This document shows positions 1-6,168 of a DNA stretch of 19,847 bases, piece by piece. Numbering within the stretch: position 1 is the first letter of the stretch; each line of letters opens with the position of its first letter. The position numbers were made by a program, and so were the translations under genes. Location of the stretch: assembly GCA_946480605.1 (NCBI GenBank), contig CAMLKW010000063.1, forward strand, positions 1-19,847, in the 5' to 3' direction. The stretch comes from an uncultured Roseateles sp. (lineage in GTDB: Bacteria > Pseudomonadota > Gammaproteobacteria > Burkholderiales > Burkholderiaceae). The notes beneath the pieces are model-generated. The model was not told the origin of the DNA. It was given only the letters and a program-made list of their open reading frames with translations, and searched no databases.

Positions 1-52
1 CACTGCCTTCACACGGCAGGGGTCGCAGGTTCGAACCCTGCACCGCCCACCA
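1..52 (+). tRNA. tRNA-Val (CAC), 3' part
   Basis: The window opens inside this gene. The first 23 bases, including the 5' acceptor strand and D arm, lie upstream. The visible part is identical to the two complete copies that follow. The anticodon loop has CAC at 10-12, the T arm is GCAGG-TTCGAAC-CCTGC, and CCA is encoded at 50-52. It decodes GUG valine codons. Confidence 0.93.
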
Positions 53-87
53 GACCTCTGGTGACCTGAATGCGTAGCACAGAATCC

Positions 88-162
88 GGGCGGTTAGCTC
101 AGCGGTAGAGCACTGCCTTCACACGGCAGGGGTCGCAGGTTCGAACCCTGCACCGCCCACCA
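88..162 (+). tRNA. tRNA-Val (CAC)
   Basis: A complete 75-base tRNA. The acceptor strand GGGCGGT pairs with ACCGCCC, the D arm is GCTC...GAGC, and the anticodon stem CTGCC/GGCAG encloses the loop TTCACAC with anticodon CAC at 120-122. The T arm has the TTCGAAC loop, and CCA is genomically encoded at 160-162. It reads the GUG valine codon, which is abundant in this GC-rich genome. It is probably co-transcribed with the flanking copies. Confidence 0.97.
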
Positions 163-197
163 GACCTCTGGTGACCTGAATGCGTAGCACAGAATCC

Positions 198-272
198 GGG
201 CGGTTAGCTCAGCGGTAGAGCACTGCCTTCACACGGCAGGGGTCGCAGGTTCGAACCCTGCACCGCCCACCA
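198..272 (+). tRNA. tRNA-Val (CAC)
   Basis: A complete 75-base tRNA identical to the copy 110 bp upstream, with anticodon CAC at 230-232 and encoded CCA at 270-272. It is the last member of the array. A Rho-independent terminator begins 12 bases after its end. Confidence 0.97.
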
Positions 273-283
273 GAAAGTTCCTC

Positions 284-313
284 AAACCCGGCCTCGTGCC
301 GGGTTTGTTGTTT
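284..313 (+). terminator. Rho-independent terminator of the tRNA array
   Basis: A perfect 9-bp stem, AAACCCGGC (284-292) and GCCGGGTTT (298-306), encloses the loop CTCGT. It is followed by the T-rich tail GTTGTTT. It lies directly after the last tRNA and insulates the array from the sigma-factor gene. Confidence 0.92.
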
Positions 314-325
314 CTGCGGTCTGCA

Positions 326-354
326 TGAACCTTTGGCGGCCCGGCAGGTACATA
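326..354 (+). promoter_or_regulatory. Putative ECF-type promoter of the sigma-factor operon
   Basis: TGAACC at 326-331, inside the longer shared string GCATGAACCTTT at 323-334, resembles the AAC-containing -35 of ECF promoters. After 17 bases comes TACATA (349-354) as a candidate -10. The same 12-mer and spacing recur before the gene at 3528, and the 9-mer TGAACCTTT recurs before the radical SAM gene. The position in front of the sigma gene suggests autoregulation. The promoter role is inferred from recurrence and placement. Confidence 0.62.
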
Positions 355-361
355 GACGTCT

Positions 362-973
362 ATGCGTTTGTCCAAGTGGCCATTTCAACGACGTCAGCCC
401 GAGGCGGGAGACCCTGTCGCAGCTGCCGAAGCGCTGGAGCTGGCGCTGCTCGACGGCGTGAAGCGAGGGCGCCTGGCGGACTTCGAGAAGCTCTACCGGC
501 TCTATCACCCGCGGCTGTCGCGCTTCCTGTCCCACATGCTGCGCCAGCCGGAGCTGGTCGAGGAGGTGCTGGATGACACCTTGCTGGTGGTGTGGCAGGG
601 GGCGGACACCTTCGGCGGACGCAGCAAGCTGTCCACCTGGATCTTCGGCATCGCCTACCGCAAGGCCTTGAAGGCCCTCGACCGGCGGGACCTGCCCGTC
701 GAGGCCGGCGAAGGCGAGGAGCCCGTCGATCCCGCCGCCGGCCCCGACCAGCAGCTGAACCTGGCGCAGTTGCGCCGCCGCCTGCAAGGTGCGCTGGCCG
801 AACTGTCGCCCGAGCACCGCGCCGTCGTGGAGCTGTGCTACTTCAGCGACATGGCCTATGGTGAGATCGCCGAAGTCGTCGGCTGCCCGCCGGAGACCGT
901 GAAGACGCGGATGTTCTATGCGCGGCGTCGGCTGCGCACGCTGCTGGACGACCTGTCCGGCTTGGGAGTCTGA
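362..973 (+). CDS. ECF-family RNA polymerase sigma factor
   Basis: This 203-aa protein has the two-domain layout of ECF sigma-70 factors. Region 2 spans about residues 41-108 and includes the DDTLLVVWQG and KLSTWIFGIAYRKA segments that bind core polymerase and the -10. A linker rich in Asp, Glu and Pro follows. Region 4 spans about 134-195 with the helix-turn-helix YGEIAEVVGCPPETVKTRMF that reads the -35. The length is normal for the family. It is followed after 2 bases by the anti-sigma gene, the usual sigma/anti-sigma pairing. No good SD precedes ATG 362, and the candidate promoter's -10 ends only 7 bases before it, so the mRNA may be leaderless. A GTG near residue 33 is an alternative start but lacks an SD and would cut close to region 2. 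The inferred role is directing transcription of this operon and of the cytochrome/porin genes. The inducing signal is unknown. Confidence 0.93.
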   Translation: MRLSKWPFQRRQPEAGDPVAAAEALELALLDGVKRGRLADFEKLYRLYHPRLSRFLSHMLRQPELVEEVLDDTLLVVWQGADTFGGRSKLSTWIFGIAYRKALKALDRRDLPVEAGEGEEPVDPAAGPDQQLNLAQLRRRLQGALAELSPEHRAVVELCYFSDMAYGEIAEVVGCPPETVKTRMFYARRRLRTLLDDLSGLGV

Positions 974-975
974 AG

Positions 976-1575
976 ATGAGTGTCGTCGTGCCCCTGGATG
1001 TCGATGAGCATGCCCAGGTCCAGGCCTTGCTGCCCTGGTACGTCCGCGGCCAGCTGGATGCGGACGAGATGAGCCTGGTGCGCCAGCACCTGCAGAGCTG
1101 CGAGCGCTGCCGCATCGAGCTGGCGGCCGAGCCCGCGGTGCAGACCCTGCTGGGTGCGGCACTGCCGGCGGCCGCGGGCGATGCCGACCGCGGCTTTGCG
1201 CGCCTGCGTGAACGGCTGGTGCCGCGCGAGGCCGCGCGTGCGCCGCGCTGGATGCCCTGGGCCCTGGGCCTGCAGGGCGCGGCGCTGGTGGCGGTGCTGG
1301 CGCTGTGGCTGCACGACCGGCCGGCCGAGCCGGCCTACCAGGGCCTGTCGGCCGGTAGCGCGGTGGCCGCGGCGGACGCGCTGGTGATGTTCCGCCCGGA
1401 GGTGAGCGAGCAGGAGCTGCGCGCGCTGCTGCACGCCCAGGGCGCCAGCATCGTGGCCGGGCCCACCGAGACCGGTGCCTACCAGCTGCGCCTGCCGGCC
1501 GCGTCGCTGGACGGCCTGCGCCGCTCGCCGCTGGTGCGGCTGGCCGAGCCGCTGCAGCCGGGCGCCGGCCGATGA
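976..1575 (+). CDS. Membrane anti-sigma factor with zinc-finger (zf-HC2-like) domain
   Basis: This 199-aa single-pass membrane protein probably holds the neighbouring sigma factor inactive at the inner membrane. The N-terminal cytoplasmic part has the HX3CX2C zinc motif (H38, C42, C45) of the ZAS/zf-HC2 anti-sigma fold. One hydrophobic helix spans about 93-112. The periplasmic C-terminal part (about 135-195) has a beta-alpha-beta pattern beginning ALVMFRPEVSEQELRALL, which resembles the I9/fervidolysin-like prodomains of subtilases. That is unusual for an anti-sigma factor and notable because a subtilase is encoded next. The ATG follows the sigma stop by 2 bases, and the 3' end overlaps the next start (ATGA). 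The zinc-finger and membrane calls are strong. The prodomain resemblance rests on pattern alone. Confidence 0.85.
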   Translation: MSVVVPLDVDEHAQVQALLPWYVRGQLDADEMSLVRQHLQSCERCRIELAAEPAVQTLLGAALPAAAGDADRGFARLRERLVPREAARAPRWMPWALGLQGAALVAVLALWLHDRPAEPAYQGLSAGSAVAAADALVMFRPEVSEQELRALLHAQGASIVAGPTETGAYQLRLPAASLDGLRRSPLVRLAEPLQPGAGR

Positions 1576-2780
1576 GAGTCATCGCCTGGGCCCTGTGTGC
1601 CCTCGTGCTGCTGCTGGGCCTGGCAGCGCCTGCGCAGGCCCAGTCGGACGAGGTCGAGCGCCAGCTGCTGGTGATGCTGCAGTTGCCCAAGCCGCATTTC
1701 CGCCCCGACGGTGCCTACGCGGGCGCCTATGGCACGGCGGTCGGGCGGCAGGCGCGCCAGCGCCTGGCGCAGGAACTGGCCCGCAGCCATGGGCTGGCGC
1801 TGCGCAGCGACTGGCCCATGCCGCTGCTGGGTGTGGACTGCTTCGTGCTGCGGCTGCCGGCCGGCGATGCGCGCTCGCCCGCCGAACTGGCCGACCGCGT
1901 GGCACAAGACCCCCGCGTCGCCTGGGCCCAGCCCATCCAGCTCTACCAGGCCCAGTCGGCCGTGCAGGAGCCGCTGTACCCGGCCCAGCCCGTCGCCCAG
2001 CGCTGGCAGCTGGCCGAGCTGCATCGCCTGAGCACCGGCCGCGGCGTCAAGGTGGCGGTGATCGACAGCGGCGTGGAGGCCCGTCACCCCGACCTGGACG
2101 GCCAGCTTGCATCGATTGCGAACTTCGTCGATGCCCAACCCACGCCGGCCGAGCGGCATGGCACGGCCGTGGCCGGCATCATTGCCGCGCGGGCCGACAA
2201 CCAGCAGGGCATCGCCGGCGTCGCGCCCGGCGTGCGGCTGCTGGGCCTGCGGGCCTGCTGGCAGGCCGCCGACCAGCGCACGCTGTGCGACAGCCTCAGC
2301 CTGGCCAAGGCGCTGCATGCGGCGGTGCTGGACGGCGCCCACATCATCAACCTCAGCCTGGGCGGCCCGCCGGACCGCTTGCTGTCGGCGCTGCTGGACC
2401 AGGCGCTGGCACGCGGCATCGCCGTGGTGGCCGCGCAGCCGCTGCGGCCCGATGCCTTCCCGGCCGCCCACCCCGGCGTGCTGGTGGTCGGCGGCGCGCC
2501 GCCCGCGCCCAGCGGCGGCGTGGTGGCGCCGGGCCGCGACATCCCCACCACCGTGCCGGGCGGCGGCTGGTCGCTGGTGAGCGGCTCGTCCTTTGCGGCC
2601 GCCCATGCCAGCGGCCTGCTGGCGCTGTTGCGCGAGCGCGACCGCCAGGCCTGGCGCGGTGGCGTGGCGCGCACGCTGGTGACGGCGCTGGGAGGGCAGA
2701 TCGACAGCTGCGCCTCGCTGGCGCGGCACTTGGGCGGCGCCCGGCCGTCCTGCCAGGCGATGGGGCAGACTCTCGACTGA
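1572..2780 (+). CDS. Secreted S8-family (subtilisin-like) serine peptidase
   Basis: This 402-aa protein begins with a Sec signal peptide, with likely cleavage after AQA at residue 23. A prodomain-like region of about 100 residues follows, then a subtilase domain from about 145. The catalytic triad is visible: Asp165 in VAVIDSGVE, His196 in RHGTAVAGII and Ser340 in SGSSFAAAHASG. The segment that normally carries the oxyanion-hole Asn (AAGN) reads VVAAQPLRP, so Gln289 or nothing replaces it. Activity may be reduced or altered. The ATG overlaps the anti-sigma stop (ATGA), so translational coupling is likely. The inferred site of action is the periplasm, possibly processing envelope proteins or the anti-sigma domain encoded next door. 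Membership in S8 is secure, but substrate and activity are not. Confidence 0.9.
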   Translation: MRVIAWALCALVLLLGLAAPAQAQSDEVERQLLVMLQLPKPHFRPDGAYAGAYGTAVGRQARQRLAQELARSHGLALRSDWPMPLLGVDCFVLRLPAGDARSPAELADRVAQDPRVAWAQPIQLYQAQSAVQEPLYPAQPVAQRWQLAELHRLSTGRGVKVAVIDSGVEARHPDLDGQLASIANFVDAQPTPAERHGTAVAGIIAARADNQQGIAGVAPGVRLLGLRACWQAADQRTLCDSLSLAKALHAAVLDGAHIINLSLGGPPDRLLSALLDQALARGIAVVAAQPLRPDAFPAAHPGVLVVGGAPPAPSGGVVAPGRDIPTTVPGGGWSLVSGSSFAAAHASGLLALLRERDRQAWRGGVARTLVTALGGQIDSCASLARHLGGARPSCQAMGQTLD

Positions 2781-3460
2781 TGCCCTTCCCGCACCGGATC
2801 GCCACCACGCTGCTCGCCTCATGTCTCGGCTGCGCCCTGCCGGCCCGGGCGGACTGGGGCGGCACGCTGGCGCTGCTGTCGGACGGCCTGGAGCGCGGCG
2901 TTTCCTACAGCGGCGGCCGCCCGCAGGCCGTGCTGGGCCTGGCCTGGGACGGGGCCCAAGGCCGCTACGCCGGGCTGCAGCTGACGCACAGCCGCTTCTG
3001 GGGCGGCCGGCGTTCCGCCTGGTTGCAGGCCTATGCGGGCCAGGTGGTGGAACTCATCCCCGGTCTGGATGCCGAGGCCGGCCTGCGCGTGCACCGCTTC
3101 CCGTCGCTGGGCCACTACGACTTCGCCGAGGCCTATGTGGGCCTGCTGGCCGAGCGCTGGCAGCTGCGCCTGCACCATGCGCCCGATTACTACGGCCTGG
3201 CCCAGCGCACCTGGTATGTCGAGCTGAACGGCCGCTGGCCGCTGGCGCCGGGCCTGGCGGCCACCGGGCACCTGGGCGTGGCGGCGGTGCAGCGCGGCGG
3301 CCGTGCGCGCGAGGACTTGCGCCTGGGTCTGTCGCGCTCGCTGGGCGAAGCGGCCGAGCTGCAGCTGGCCTGGGTGGCGGTGGGTCGCGGCGGCCCCAGC
3401 AGCTGGACTGCCCCACCACGCGGCCAGCGCTGGCTGGCCAGCCTGTCGCTGGGCTTTTGA
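2780..3460 (+). CDS. TorF/Gcw_chp-type putative porin
   Basis: This 226-aa protein has a signal peptide ending about PARA (residue 24), then alternating hydrophobic and polar strands typical of a small outer-membrane beta-barrel, ending in Phe. The early segment LLSDGLERGVSYSGGRPQ matches the characteristic start of the Gcw_chp (PF09694/TIGR02001) family, now usually called TorF family putative porins, where S-D-Y-x-F/R-G-x-S-x-S-G-G is typical. Its ATG overlaps the subtilase stop (TGATG), so it is the fourth gene of the sigma-led operon. Family function is poorly defined, and a role as an envelope channel or as a target of the stress response is inferred. The mature protein is on the short side. 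Confidence 0.78.
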   Translation: MPFPHRIATTLLASCLGCALPARADWGGTLALLSDGLERGVSYSGGRPQAVLGLAWDGAQGRYAGLQLTHSRFWGGRRSAWLQAYAGQVVELIPGLDAEAGLRVHRFPSLGHYDFAEAYVGLLAERWQLRLHHAPDYYGLAQRTWYVELNGRWPLAPGLAATGHLGVAAVQRGGRAREDLRLGLSRSLGEAAELQLAWVAVGRGGPSSWTAPPRGQRWLASLSLGF

Positions 3461-3468
3461 TGCGCGCA

Positions 3469-3497
3469 TGAACCTTTAGCCCTCCGGCCGGCACTCA
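3469..3497 (+). promoter_or_regulatory. Putative ECF-type promoter of the cytochrome-porin unit
   Basis: TGAACC at 3469-3474 lies within GCATGAACCTTT (3466-3477), identical to the 12-mer before the sigma gene. After 17 bases comes CACTCA (3492-3497), which fits the loose -10 pattern yACnyA shared by the three sites. It lies only 5 bases after the porin stop, and transcription would begin about 20 bases before the cytochrome start codon. Control by the sigma factor at 362 is inferred. Confidence 0.58.
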
Positions 3498-3524
3498 TGC
3501 CCGACCGAATTCCTTTGGAGGGCT
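3478..3524 (+). promoter_or_regulatory. Inverted repeat able to sequester the ribosome-binding site
   Basis: AGCCCTCC (3478-3485) is a perfect 8-base complement of GGAGGGCT (3517-3524), and the latter contains the strong SD (GGAGGG 3517-3522) of the gene starting at 3528. The upstream arm lies between the -35 and -10 of the putative local promoter. It would therefore be absent from transcripts started there and present only in read-through RNA from the sigma operon. A small inner stem GGCA/TGCC (3490-3493 and 3498-3501) sits in the loop. Confidence 0.5.
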
Positions 3525-3527
3525 TTG

Positions 3528-3980
3528 ATGAGATCAACAAGCTGGCGAGGCGCCGCGCTGGCGGCCCTGGTGGCTGCCGTGATGGCGGGTTGTGGCGGTG
3601 GCGGTGGCGAGGGGCTGGACGCCAACGGCCGGCCGCTGGGCGAAGGTGAAGATCCCAGCGGGCCGATGCTGGCCACCTTCCGCTCCATCCAATCGCATGT
3701 GTTCACGCCACGCTGCTCGGGCTGTCATGCGGGCGCGTCGGCACCCGCCGGCCTGCGGCTGGATGCCAGCAACAGCTACGCGATGCTGGTGGGCACGGCC
3801 AGCGCCGAAGTGCCGTCGCTGAAGCGCGTGGCGCCGGGCAAGGCCACCGACAGCTACCTCATCCACAAGCTGGAAGGTCATGCCTCGGTCGGCGCGCGCA
3901 TGCCGCTGGGCGGCCCCTACCTGGACGCCGCGACGGTCGCGCTGATCCGCCAGTGGATCGACAACGGAGCCGCGCAATGA
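3528..3980 (+). CDS. Mono-heme c-type cytochrome-like lipoprotein
   Basis: This 150-aa protein has a lipoprotein signal with lipobox VMAGC (acylated Cys22). A flexible Gly-rich stretch follows, then a single heme c site CSGCH (Cys63, Cys66, His67). Met125 in ARMPLGG is a plausible distal ligand, and LIRQWIDNGA is the closing helix typical of these domains. The product should be a membrane-anchored periplasmic or outer-membrane electron carrier. ATG 3528 is chosen because the SD GGAGGG lies 5 bases upstream. A TTG three bases earlier is also in frame but fits less well. The stop overlaps the next start (ATGA), so it is coupled to the heme-bearing porin. Redox partner unknown. Confidence 0.86.
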   Translation: MRSTSWRGAALAALVAAVMAGCGGGGGEGLDANGRPLGEGEDPSGPMLATFRSIQSHVFTPRCSGCHAGASAPAGLRLDASNSYAMLVGTASAEVPSLKRVAPGKATDSYLIHKLEGHASVGARMPLGGPYLDAATVALIRQWIDNGAAQ

Positions 3981-5059
3981 AGGCCTTGTTCCGACTCCTC
4001 GCCGGCCTGGCCCTGCTGCTGCCCGCCTGGGTCCAGGCCGAGCCCTACTTGGCGCTGCGCTACGGCCTCAAGTGCTCGGCCTGCCATGTCAACCCGACCG
4101 GCGGCGGCCTGCGCAACATGGTGGGCAACAGCTTCGCGCGCGGCAGCATCGCCGCCAATCCGCTGCCGCAGCCGCTGTCGAACTGGGACGGCAGCCTGCT
4201 GGACGACCACCTGCGCATCGGCGGCGACCTGCGCACGTCCAGCAACAGCACGGCCGTCTCGGGCCAGCCGACGCGGCGCGTGGGCGGCAACGAGCAGACG
4301 CGGCTGTATGCCGACGTCCAGCTCATCAAGGACTGGCTGGGCGCCTACGTGGACCAGCAGGTCGCGCCCGGCAAGTCGCTGCGCCAGGAGGCCTATGTGC
4401 GGCTGCAGACGCCGGGCCTGGGCTGGTATGCCAAGGTCGGCCAGTTCTACCTGCCGTTCGGCTGGCGGCTGCAGGACAGCCTGACCTTCGTGCGCCAGCT
4501 CAGCGGCGTCAGCATGACCGTGCCCGACAAGGGCGTGGAGCTGGGCATGGAGCAGGGCGACTGGTCGGTGCAACTGGCCTACACCAACGGCCCGGGCAAC
4601 CGTGGCACGTCGGGCGGCCATCAGTGGACCGGCTCGGCCAGCTGGCTGCAGCCTTGGGGCCGCGTGGGCCTGTCGGCGGCGCAGGTCAAGGGCGTGGCGG
4701 GCAACCGCGACGCCTGGGGCCTGTTCGCCGGCACCACCACCGGGCCAGTCACCTGGCTGGCCGAGCTGGACCTGGTGGGCGACACCGGCTACCCCGAGGG
4801 CAAGCGGCGCCAGCTCGCCGGCCTGCTGGAGGCCAACTGGCTGATGGCGCAGGGCCACAACCTGAAGATAGGCAGCGAGCTGCTGGACCCCGACCGCCGC
4901 GTCAGCCATGACCACAAGGTGCGCTACAGCCTGGTCTACGAGTACACGCCCATCGCCTTCGCGCAGCTGCGCGCCGGCTACCGCAAGTTCGGCGGCATCC
5001 CGCAGAACGCGCTGGACAACCGGCGGCAGACCTTCGTCGAGCTGCACGCCTTCTTCTGA
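3977..5059 (+). CDS. Outer-membrane beta-barrel porin with N-terminal heme c motif
   Basis: This 360-aa protein has a signal peptide cleaved about after VQA (residue 21). Within the first 20 mature residues is a heme site CSACH (Cys33, Cys36, His37), followed by NPTGGGLRN. The rest is a run of amphipathic strands such as TRLYADVQL, YAKVGQFYLPFG and VELHAFF, ending in Phe, the usual signal for outer-membrane insertion. Such a layout would place a heme in the periplasmic mouth or plug of a barrel. The gene overlaps the cytochrome lipoprotein by 4 bp, so a joint role in moving electrons or a redox signal at the outer membrane is inferred. The porin alone could also be a solute channel. Family name not recognised with certainty. 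Confidence 0.8.
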   Translation: MKALFRLLAGLALLLPAWVQAEPYLALRYGLKCSACHVNPTGGGLRNMVGNSFARGSIAANPLPQPLSNWDGSLLDDHLRIGGDLRTSSNSTAVSGQPTRRVGGNEQTRLYADVQLIKDWLGAYVDQQVAPGKSLRQEAYVRLQTPGLGWYAKVGQFYLPFGWRLQDSLTFVRQLSGVSMTVPDKGVELGMEQGDWSVQLAYTNGPGNRGTSGGHQWTGSASWLQPWGRVGLSAAQVKGVAGNRDAWGLFAGTTTGPVTWLAELDLVGDTGYPEGKRRQLAGLLEANWLMAQGHNLKIGSELLDPDRRVSHDHKVRYSLVYEYTPIAFAQLRAGYRKFGGIPQNALDNRRQTFVELHAFF

Positions 5060-5079
5060 CGGCCTGCCGGGCGGCCTCC

Positions 5080-6168
5080 ATGCGTGTGGTGCAGATCTGT
5101 GCCGAGCGCGGGCCGCCCGGGCTGGATGCGGCCGGGCTGCTGCGCGCCTGGCCCACCACCGTGCGGGTGGCCGAGGCGGCGGCCTCGGCCGGCGCCGCGG
5201 TGCGGGTGGTGCTGCATCACGAGCAGCCGCAGCGGTTCAGCCAGCGTGGGGTGGACTACCACTTCCTGCCGCTGGCCGGCGCGGCGCCGGCTGCGACGCT
5301 GGCCACGCTGCTGCAGCAGGCCGACCCCGAGCTGCTGCATGTGCACGGCCTGCATTTCGGCGCCCTGGTGCGCTCGCTTGCAGAGTTATGCCCGCAGCGG
5401 CCCCTGCTGCTGCAACACCATGCGGGCCGGCCCGCACGCCGGCCGCTGGGCTGGTGGCGCATGCGCCGCGCGCTGGCGCCGGCGCGCGGCCTGCTGTTCT
5501 GCAGCGCCGAGCAGGCCCAGCCCTTTGCGCGCTGGCGGCTGCTGCCGCGCGGCTGCCGCGTCTACGAGGTGCCCGAGTCCACCGCCGTCTTCCGCCCGCA
5601 GCAAGGCGCGCCCCGCCTGGCCGGCGACCCGGCGCTGCTGTGGGTGGCCCATCTGAATGCCAACAAGGACCCGCTGACCGTGCTCGCCGGCATCGAGCGC
5701 GCGCTGCCGCGCCTGCCGGGGCTGCAGCTGTGGATGTGCTTCCGCGAAGCGCCGCTGCTGCCGGCCGTGCAGGCCCGCATCGCTCGGGGCCCGCTGGCCG
5801 GCCGCGTGCATCTGCTGGGGCCGCAGCCGCCTGAGCGCATCGAGCAGCTGATGTCGGCCGCCGACCTGTTCGTGCAGGGCAGCCACGAGGAGGGCAGCGG
5901 CTACAGCCTCATTGAGGCGCTGGCCTGCGGGCTGACGCCGGTGGTGAGCGACATCCCGTCGTTCCGGGCGCTGGCCGGCGGCTGCGCCAGCGCCCGGCTG
6001 TGGCCCGTGGGCGATGCCGCGGCGCTGGCTGAAGCGCTGGTGGCCGCCGCCGCCATGCCGGCCGATGAGCGCCGTGCCGCCACGCGTGCGCATTTCGAGC
6101 GGCAGCTGTCCCCGGCTGCGTTGGGGCGTCGGCTGTGCGAGGTCTATGTCGACGCGTTGCGGCCGTGA
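5080..6168 (+). CDS. GT4-like glycosyltransferase
   Basis: This 362-aa protein has the GT-B layout. The N-terminal domain contains LLHVHGLHFGALV (residues 85-97), the equivalent of the HxHG-type acceptor-side motif. The C-terminal domain has WVAHLNANKDP with Lys196, and the donor-binding E-x7-E motif (Glu271 to Glu279, in HEEGSGYSLIEAL). It should transfer a sugar from a nucleotide donor onto a growing glycan at the cytoplasmic face of the inner membrane. It starts 20 bases after the porin gene, and no TGAACCTTT motif precedes it. The stop overlaps the flippase start (GTGA), which ties it to polymer export. Sugar and acceptor cannot be told from sequence. Confidence 0.88.
   Translation: MRVVQICAERGPPGLDAAGLLRAWPTTVRVAEAAASAGAAVRVVLHHEQPQRFSQRGVDYHFLPLAGAAPAATLATLLQQADPELLHVHGLHFGALVRSLAELCPQRPLLLQHHAGRPARRPLGWWRMRRALAPARGLLFCSAEQAQPFARWRLLPRGCRVYEVPESTAVFRPQQGAPRLAGDPALLWVAHLNANKDPLTVLAGIERALPRLPGLQLWMCFREAPLLPAVQARIARGPLAGRVHLLGPQPPERIEQLMSAADLFVQGSHEEGSGYSLIEALACGLTPVVSDIPSFRALAGGCASARLWPVGDAAALAEALVAAAAMPADERRAATRAHFERQLSPAALGRRLCEVYVDALRP

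Larger units (their letters stand above)
1..272 (+). repeat. Tandem tRNA-Val array, 110-bp unit
   Basis: Each unit is the 75-base tRNA plus a 35-base spacer. The two visible spacers (53-87 and 163-197) are base-for-base identical, as are the tRNA copies. Two full units and one truncated unit are visible, and the array continues upstream of the window. Perfect identity including the spacers points to recent unequal duplication or ongoing homogenisation. Confidence 0.95.

Noticed and set aside
1..272. Possible CRISPR-like direct repeats
   Set aside because: Each unit is a tRNA gene and the spacers are identical, so this is a tRNA array.
1475..3460. Long open frame on the plus strand across the anti-sigma, subtilase and porin genes
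   Set aside because: Apart from its final part, which is the real porin, it is Arg/Ala/Gly/Pro-rich shadow of other frames, typical of high-GC DNA. The three genes in the true frames have domains and signal peptides.
6135..6164. Upstream GTG start for the flippase
   Set aside because: It would lie inside the glycosyltransferase gene and add ten polar residues. The GTGA overlap at 6165 is the better start.
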